DNA of 64,000 bases, taken from Owenweeksia sp048267305 (GTDB lineage: Bacteria; Bacteroidota; Bacteroidia; Flavobacteriales; Schleiferiaceae). Under the pieces are notes generated by a model that was given only the letters and a program-made list of their open reading frames with translations, had not been told where the DNA came from and did not search any database. Of the stretch, positions 60,201 to 64,000 are shown piece after piece (the stretch's first letter is position 1; every line of letters begins with the position of its first letter). The stretch covers positions 62,001 to 126,000 of the forward strand of contig JBLWXT010000008.1 of NCBI GenBank assembly GCA_048267305.1, given 5' to 3'. Made by a program: the position numbers and the translations under genes.

Positions 60201-60767
60201 CTATACTTCATCCAGTTTTTTTCGTCCTGATACCCCGAGTTTCTTGAAGGCGGAGGGCGTCATGCCTGTTATTTTTTTAAACTGAGCAGAGAGATGTGCC
60301 ACGCTGCTATAGCCCAGTTTAAATCCAATTTCCGATAAGGTTAGCTCATCATAAATCAGTAATTCCTTTACTTTTTCAATCCGCTGTTGAATGTAGTATT
60401 GCTCAATGGTGCGGCCCTCTACTGTGCTAAAAAGCTTGCTCAGGCTGCTGTACTCTTTATTCAGGTGAACACTTAAATGGCCGCTCAAAGTGTGGTCGGT
60501 ATAGTCTTGGGCATTTTGCACAAAACTTATTACCTCACTTTTTATCTTGTTTATGAGTTGGCTGTCGCGGTCTTCTAAAAGTTCAAAGCCCGCTTGTTGC
60601 AATCGTGTGGAGAGTTGCTTTTTTTCGTTCACTTTGAGTAGCTTACTCAAGCTCACTTCACCCAGTTTGATCTCATTAAATGGAAGTTTTAAGTCATTCA
60701 AAATATCTTCCACACTGCTTTTGCAGCGATCACAAACCATGTTTTTGATGTAGAGGGGGTAGGGCAT
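60201..60767 (-). CDS. AraC-family regulator with N-terminal HMA-like metal sensor
   Basis: A 188-residue one-component regulator. The first ~75 residues look like an HMA-type domain with YIKNMVCDRCKSSVEDIL (Cys12-Cys15), which in related proteins binds metal. The C-terminal half is an AraC/XylS helix-turn-helix pair (LTLSEIGFKLGYSSVAHLSAQFKKITGMTPSAFKK). It would control the genes that follow on the same strand (HYC_CC_PP, HMA, TonB, DUF3703). Promoter-like CAAATGTA, a -7 box on the minus strand, lies 17-24 bp upstream. Metal identity and sign of regulation are unknown. Confidence 0.88.
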   Translation of the reverse strand: MPYPLYIKNMVCDRCKSSVEDILNDLKLPFNEIKLGEVSLSKLLKVNEKKQLSTRLQQAGFELLEDRDSQLINKIKSEVISFVQNAQDYTDHTLSGHLSVHLNKEYSSLSKLFSTVEGRTIEQYYIQQRIEKVKELLIYDELTLSEIGFKLGYSSVAHLSAQFKKITGMTPSAFKKLGVSGRKKLDEV

Positions 60768-60783
60768 ACAGCGTATTTTAACC

Positions 60784-60791
60784 CAAATGTA
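60784..60791 (-). promoter_or_regulatory. Candidate -7 element (TACATTTG) of the AraC-HMA operon
   Basis: On the minus strand the sequence reads TACATTTG, matching TAnnTTTG. No perfect TTG lies at the proper distance upstream, so the call is tentative. Transcription would start close to the regulator ATG (60767). Confidence 0.35.
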
Positions 60792-60878
60792 AGGGAAGTC
60801 GGTAACGAAAAAGGATGTTTTGAAGAAACATTTGAGTTTTCAAATTACATTCGTTTCCGAACCTAAAACTACGCATCT

Positions 60879-62612
60879 ATGAAAAGAGCTGTATTTGTCG
60901 TTTTTCTGGCTTTAGCCATTACTTCATCTTATGGGCAGGAGGAAAAGAAAAAGTTTAAAAAACCAAAATTCAATATAGGAGAGAGGTTAGGAGATCTTGC
61001 CGGAAACCTGATGACTTCTAAAACTTCAAACCTTGCAGAGACATCGCCTGTGGCTTCTTTAGTAATTGGAGTGTACAATGCCGAAACGGGCACTTCTGAA
61101 GCCAATTATTTTCCGGAAGGAACAGCCGAGGGTGATCATATGATCTTCGTTACCTTTTTTAAGAATGATGGAGTAGGCCTGTTGAAGTTAGAAGGTGAAG
61201 TAAAAGTGGATAGTGTCGCTTTGGATTATGTGGGTATGGGCTCCTACGTAATGCGTTTTGAAAAGCCTGTAACGGAGAATAAAGTGATAAGGGTGAAGAC
61301 CCTTACCGGAGATGAAGCTACCATTGAAATTGAGCCAATTCCTGAAATTGAAATATTGGAGATAAACGGGGATCCAACGCTTCCGATAATAGATTTGAAT
61401 GAAGATTTAAGGATAAAGTTTACCCATCCCGCAGGAGCGGAGGGTACCAATGTAAAAGTGGGGCTGCTTACCGATATAATGGGCGCAAGGGCATGGAATT
61501 ACTTCGCTGATTTTAAATCTACCGATAAGGAGGTGATAATACCAAAGGAGGCATTTAGCAATCTGGAGATAAACGGAAAGCTTGGAGCCGGACAGGTAAA
61601 TAAAGGGATGACTTACTTAACAGTAACCCGGGAGCGAGTGGTGGAGCAAAGCAAGGCTAAGGAAGGGCAGATAACGGGAAGCTGCGGTAAGGTGAAATTA
61701 CAAACAACAGCCTATGGCTCAAAACCGGTTATTGTAAAAGGCAAACAAGAGGAAGGCGTGATTAGCGAACTTAAATTTTCGGGCCGTCACAGAGGTAAAT
61801 ACTCCTATGCCATTTATAAGCCCAATGCCCGCACGGGGATACCTTTTTCACGAGGTAGTAATTTTGGGCTGGCCTCTTTCAGCATAAGCGGGAGGACTTA
61901 TAAAAAGGAAACCAATAGTGGCTCTAACACATGGACTGTGGGTAATACCAGATATACGCAGAGTTGGGTGCGGACTACTACCTATCAGTTTCCACAATTG
62001 GCGGATAGCCATTGGGATAATGTGATGGACAAGTTTTACAAGGACTTTGTGAAGGTGTTTAATACACAATTCAATATTCAGTATGTGCCGGTTGAGACGG
62101 TTACTTCTACAACTCAATATGCTGAAACCTTTGGGAACTCAGAATACAATACCGATAAAAAAATTGCCAATACCTATAAGGACACTCGCAGGGTTTCGCC
62201 TCAATCTCTGGGTGAGGTTTTTTCCAGTTTAAGTTCCAGCCAATCGGGCGATACTAAAACCGTATTGATGATGAAGGAAGCTGGAATTGATGGTATGGTA
62301 AGTATGGCGTTGACCTTTGATATTGGAGCGGACAAGGATGATAAAATTATTTTAATACCTACCCTTACTTTTTCTGTAAAGGGAATGGATGAAACCAAAG
62401 ACAACCGCGAAGGAACTTATGCGGAAGGAAGGATAACCCTAAATCAAGGGGTGCCATTTTCGGAGGAGGCCTTAAAAAGTAATCCCGATTATCTATATAC
62501 CATTCTCAATGCGCCAGAGCTTTTGGGTACACTAAAGTTTATGCTGGAAAACCTAAGGCTGAAAGAAGTGGAAATGGGCTATGATAAGATTTGGAGTATA
62601 GGGGAGGAGTAA
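60879..62612 (+). CDS. Exported hypothetical protein, ~577 residues
   Basis: A signal peptide (MKRAVFVVFLALAITSSYGQ) leads into a Lys-rich start (EEKKKFKKPKFNIGER) and a large beta-rich body with alternating hydrophobic strands. A helix-rich segment (WDNVMDKFYKDFVKVFNTQFN) appears near residue 385. No enzyme motif or known family was found. It is divergent from the AraC regulator, with a 111-bp spacer, and is followed by a terminator at 62631-62669. The absence of a T9SS or TonB signature suggests a periplasmic or outer-membrane-associated location. Function not assigned. Confidence 0.6.
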   Translation: MKRAVFVVFLALAITSSYGQEEKKKFKKPKFNIGERLGDLAGNLMTSKTSNLAETSPVASLVIGVYNAETGTSEANYFPEGTAEGDHMIFVTFFKNDGVGLLKLEGEVKVDSVALDYVGMGSYVMRFEKPVTENKVIRVKTLTGDEATIEIEPIPEIEILEINGDPTLPIIDLNEDLRIKFTHPAGAEGTNVKVGLLTDIMGARAWNYFADFKSTDKEVIIPKEAFSNLEINGKLGAGQVNKGMTYLTVTRERVVEQSKAKEGQITGSCGKVKLQTTAYGSKPVIVKGKQEEGVISELKFSGRHRGKYSYAIYKPNARTGIPFSRGSNFGLASFSISGRTYKKETNSGSNTWTVGNTRYTQSWVRTTTYQFPQLADSHWDNVMDKFYKDFVKVFNTQFNIQYVPVETVTSTTQYAETFGNSEYNTDKKIANTYKDTRRVSPQSLGEVFSSLSSSQSGDTKTVLMMKEAGIDGMVSMALTFDIGADKDDKIILIPTLTFSVKGMDETKDNREGTYAEGRITLNQGVPFSEEALKSNPDYLYTILNAPELLGTLKFMLENLRLKEVEMGYDKIWSIGEE

Positions 62613-62630
62613 ATTACTTCCTAAAGTCAA

Positions 62631-62669
62631 AAAAAAAGAGATTGCCTTTTCAGACAGCCTCTTTTTTTT
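62631..62669 (+). terminator. Intrinsic terminator after the 577-residue protein gene
   Basis: A run of A plus GAG (to 62640) pairs with CTC plus T-run (62659-62668); the inner part forms a weaker TTGCC/GGCA-like bulged stem. It ends in eight T. Confidence 0.7.
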
Positions 62670-62760
62670 GTGGAGTTAGCTTTAAAGGTTTTTGTGAAAG
62701 GCTCATATCTTCATAACCAATCAATATTGAGCCTTGCCATCTATTACCATAATAAACTTG

Positions 62761-63210
62761 CTATGCTTTAAGAAGGTGCTTCAGTTTTTCAGATTCCAGC
62801 ATATGCTCCGTAATGTTGAATACAAGGGTTTTGAGTTCCTTTACGGAAGCCTCAAACTCATTGTACTCGTTTTCCACGGCAGTGTACTCCTCAAGCAATA
62901 GTGCTTCATTGTGACTTGACTCCAAATCAATAAACTCACCAATGCGTTTGAAGAGGGTTTTGCAATCAGCTGTCAGCTTTGAAATTTCATTTTCCTTAAG
63001 GCTAATGTCAGCCGCCATTTTCCGCATTTCATCGAGTTTGGCATCACTAATCAACAGGATGAAATACCTGTCGAGTATGCGCTTGAAAAAGCGCAGCTCA
63101 TCCCGGTGAAAGTCGAGATTTGATTGCCATACTTCTGCTTGCCGGTATAGTCCCTGCCATTCATCTACGCTCAGCATATTGTTGCTTGTTGTTGATTCTG
63201 TTGCTTTCAT
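62761..63210 (-). CDS. Hypothetical coiled-coil protein
   Basis: About 149 residues, almost entirely charged helices. It has heptad-like Leu/Ile spacing over most of its length (LDEMRKMAADISLKENEISK, then EALLLEEYTAVENEYNEFEA) and no membrane segment, so it is likely a cytoplasmic coiled coil. Family not recognised. The frame extends 43 codons further upstream, but that part reads through the spacer to the YceI-like gene, so ATG 63210 (MKATESTTSNN) is chosen. Same strand as the YceI-like lipoprotein 44 bp upstream. Confidence 0.65.
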   Translation of the reverse strand: MKATESTTSNNMLSVDEWQGLYRQAEVWQSNLDFHRDELRFFKRILDRYFILLISDAKLDEMRKMAADISLKENEISKLTADCKTLFKRIGEFIDLESSHNEALLLEEYTAVENEYNEFEASVKELKTLVFNITEHMLESEKLKHLLKA

Positions 63211-63254
63211 TTTGGCTAATATTTGTAGTTTATATTCTTTGTGATAACCATTGG

Positions 63255-63884
63255 TTATTTCACCGGAATGCTGAGGCTCACATCTACATCGGGCCAAAGC
63301 TTTGATCTGCCATCCACCCCCTTGTGAAGGTCGTAACATACGGTGTTTAATGAATCCATGGCTTCTTTTCCTTTCCAGAGCAATAAATCCAAACTGGTGT
63401 TCAGAAACACGGTATCGCTTTTAAGAGAATAGTTAAAATCCAGATTGTTGGGTATTTCATTCATCGTCAATTCCATAACGCCCTTGCCGCTATCGGCACT
63501 AATTATTTTGGCGGTAATAACCTCAGTGTTAAATACCTTAAAAAAACTGTCTCTCAACTTGGCGTCCCTAATCTCATTATTTGAATTAACGGAAGTGGTT
63601 GCAATAGTCATTTTAGCTCCCGTCAATAGCTCTTCAATGGTGCTGGAATTGTTTCTCAACCTGGCCGTGCAATTATCAAATACTCCGCTTACACCCAGCT
63701 TATCGGTAAATTTATAGGCTGTCCATTTCAGTTCCAGGTTTGATACATCTGCGGTGTATGTATCTGGGGTTGTAGTAGTTTCTTCTTGTGATGTGGATTC
63801 GGAGTTGCTGCTATCGGGGCTTGAGCAAGCCGATAAAGAGAGTAGCAGAACGAACAGGCCGGAAAAAGTTGAAATTGCTTTCAT
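63255..63884 (-). CDS. YceI-like lipoprotein
   Basis: A 209-residue lipoprotein: signal FVLLLSLSAC (Cys20), a Ser/Thr-rich linker (about 22-45), then a YceI-type lipocalin-like domain. Signs are LKWTAYKFTDKLGVSGVFDN (the conserved W-x-A/G-x-K-F region), IATTSVNSNNEIRDAKLRDSFF, and the final strand WPDVDVSLSIPVK. YceI proteins bind isoprenoid or lipid-like ligands. Here it is membrane-tethered. Upstream, a TACCTTTG box on the minus strand (63977-63984) could be its -7 element, but the rest of the promoter is outside the window. Confidence 0.87.
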   Translation of the reverse strand: MKAISTFSGLFVLLLSLSACSSPDSSNSESTSQEETTTTPDTYTADVSNLELKWTAYKFTDKLGVSGVFDNCTARLRNNSSTIEELLTGAKMTIATTSVNSNNEIRDAKLRDSFFKVFNTEVITAKIISADSGKGVMELTMNEIPNNLDFNYSLKSDTVFLNTSLDLLLWKGKEAMDSLNTVCYDLHKGVDGRSKLWPDVDVSLSIPVK

Positions 63885-63976
63885 TTTTGAATTTGTTATT
63901 TATGATTAAGTTTAATTTACTGTATACCTATTCCATTTCTTGTTAATCAAAACAGGCTGTAGTTGAGGATTTGTTT

Positions 63977-63984
63977 CAAAGGTA
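63977..63984 (-). promoter_or_regulatory. Candidate -7 element upstream of the YceI-like gene
   Basis: The minus strand reads TACCTTTG, matching TAnnTTTG, about 93 bp before the start codon at 63884. The -33 region falls at or beyond the window edge. Confidence 0.3.
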
Positions 63985-64000
63985 CTTCTGTGCTTTGTAA

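Overview
The window looks like chromosomal DNA of a marine-type Bacteroidota, probably of the Flavobacteriales/Cryomorphaceae-like side. The signs are AT-leaning intergenic DNA, many TonB-dependent receptors with an N-terminal carboxypeptidase-like domain, type IX secretion (T9SS) sorting domains and a PorV/PorQ homolog, and families almost confined to this phylum (DUF4249, DUF5686, DUF3127, HYC_CC_PP, PepSY-like). Weak Shine-Dalgarno sites and a TTG-N20-TAnnTTTG promoter before the tRNA gene agree. The lineage below phylum level is inference.

Layout. 1-7470: a three-gene + strand module of a TonB receptor (5' cut by the window), a very large exported protein with a T9SS-like C-terminus, and a PorV/PorQ-family barrel. 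7566-10168: greA, a HIT protein, ruvC and a glycosyltransferase. 10158-18072: YbdG-type mechanosensitive channel, a DUF4249/TonB receptor pair, a Tsp-like S41 protease and an OppC-like permease. 18085-20356: small and hypothetical genes plus a YehS-like protein. 19591-22035: a dense field of short GC-rich palindromes around a single-domain Y1 (IS200-like/RAYT) transposase, including two tandem copies of a composite unit of about 324 bp. 22195-25709: aat, an AtoE-like transporter, an SSB-tailed DUF3127 protein and a flavin reductase-like protein. 25902-25983: tRNA-Leu(TAG). 26228-34317: rlmF, a MbnP/MauG/HYC_CC_PP metal locus and three nonsense-disrupted gene remnants. 34449-41970: dgt, bcp, an SRPBCC protein, pyruvate carboxylase and a T9SS cargo protein. 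42086-45238: a sulfur-related group (ETHE1-like lactamase-rhodanese, hydrolase, cysteine-dioxygenase-like protein, rhodanese). 45241-54484: exported small proteins, MtfA-like peptidase, heme-type TonB receptor, DoxX, DUF5686 and a nucleoid-associated protein. 54494-60767: a metal locus with a CDF transporter, DUF3703, TonB receptor, HMA protein, HYC_CC_PP protein and an HMA-AraC regulator. 60879-63884: an unrecognised exported protein, a coiled-coil protein and a YceI-like lipoprotein.

The most interesting content is threefold. First is the palindrome array with its transposase, which looks like a REP/RAYT domestication system. Second is a surface-directed MbnP with two di-heme MauG-type enzymes, which may be a kynurenine-dependent copper protein system outside methanotrophs. 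Third is the five-gene TonB/HMA operon, which carries a second member of the same HYC_CC_PP family, so both metal loci use it. Several genes missed by simple ORF calling are broken by one in-frame TAA: a lipoprotein at 26228-26665, a MauG fragment at 28913-29140 and a DUF433 antitoxin at 34123-34317.
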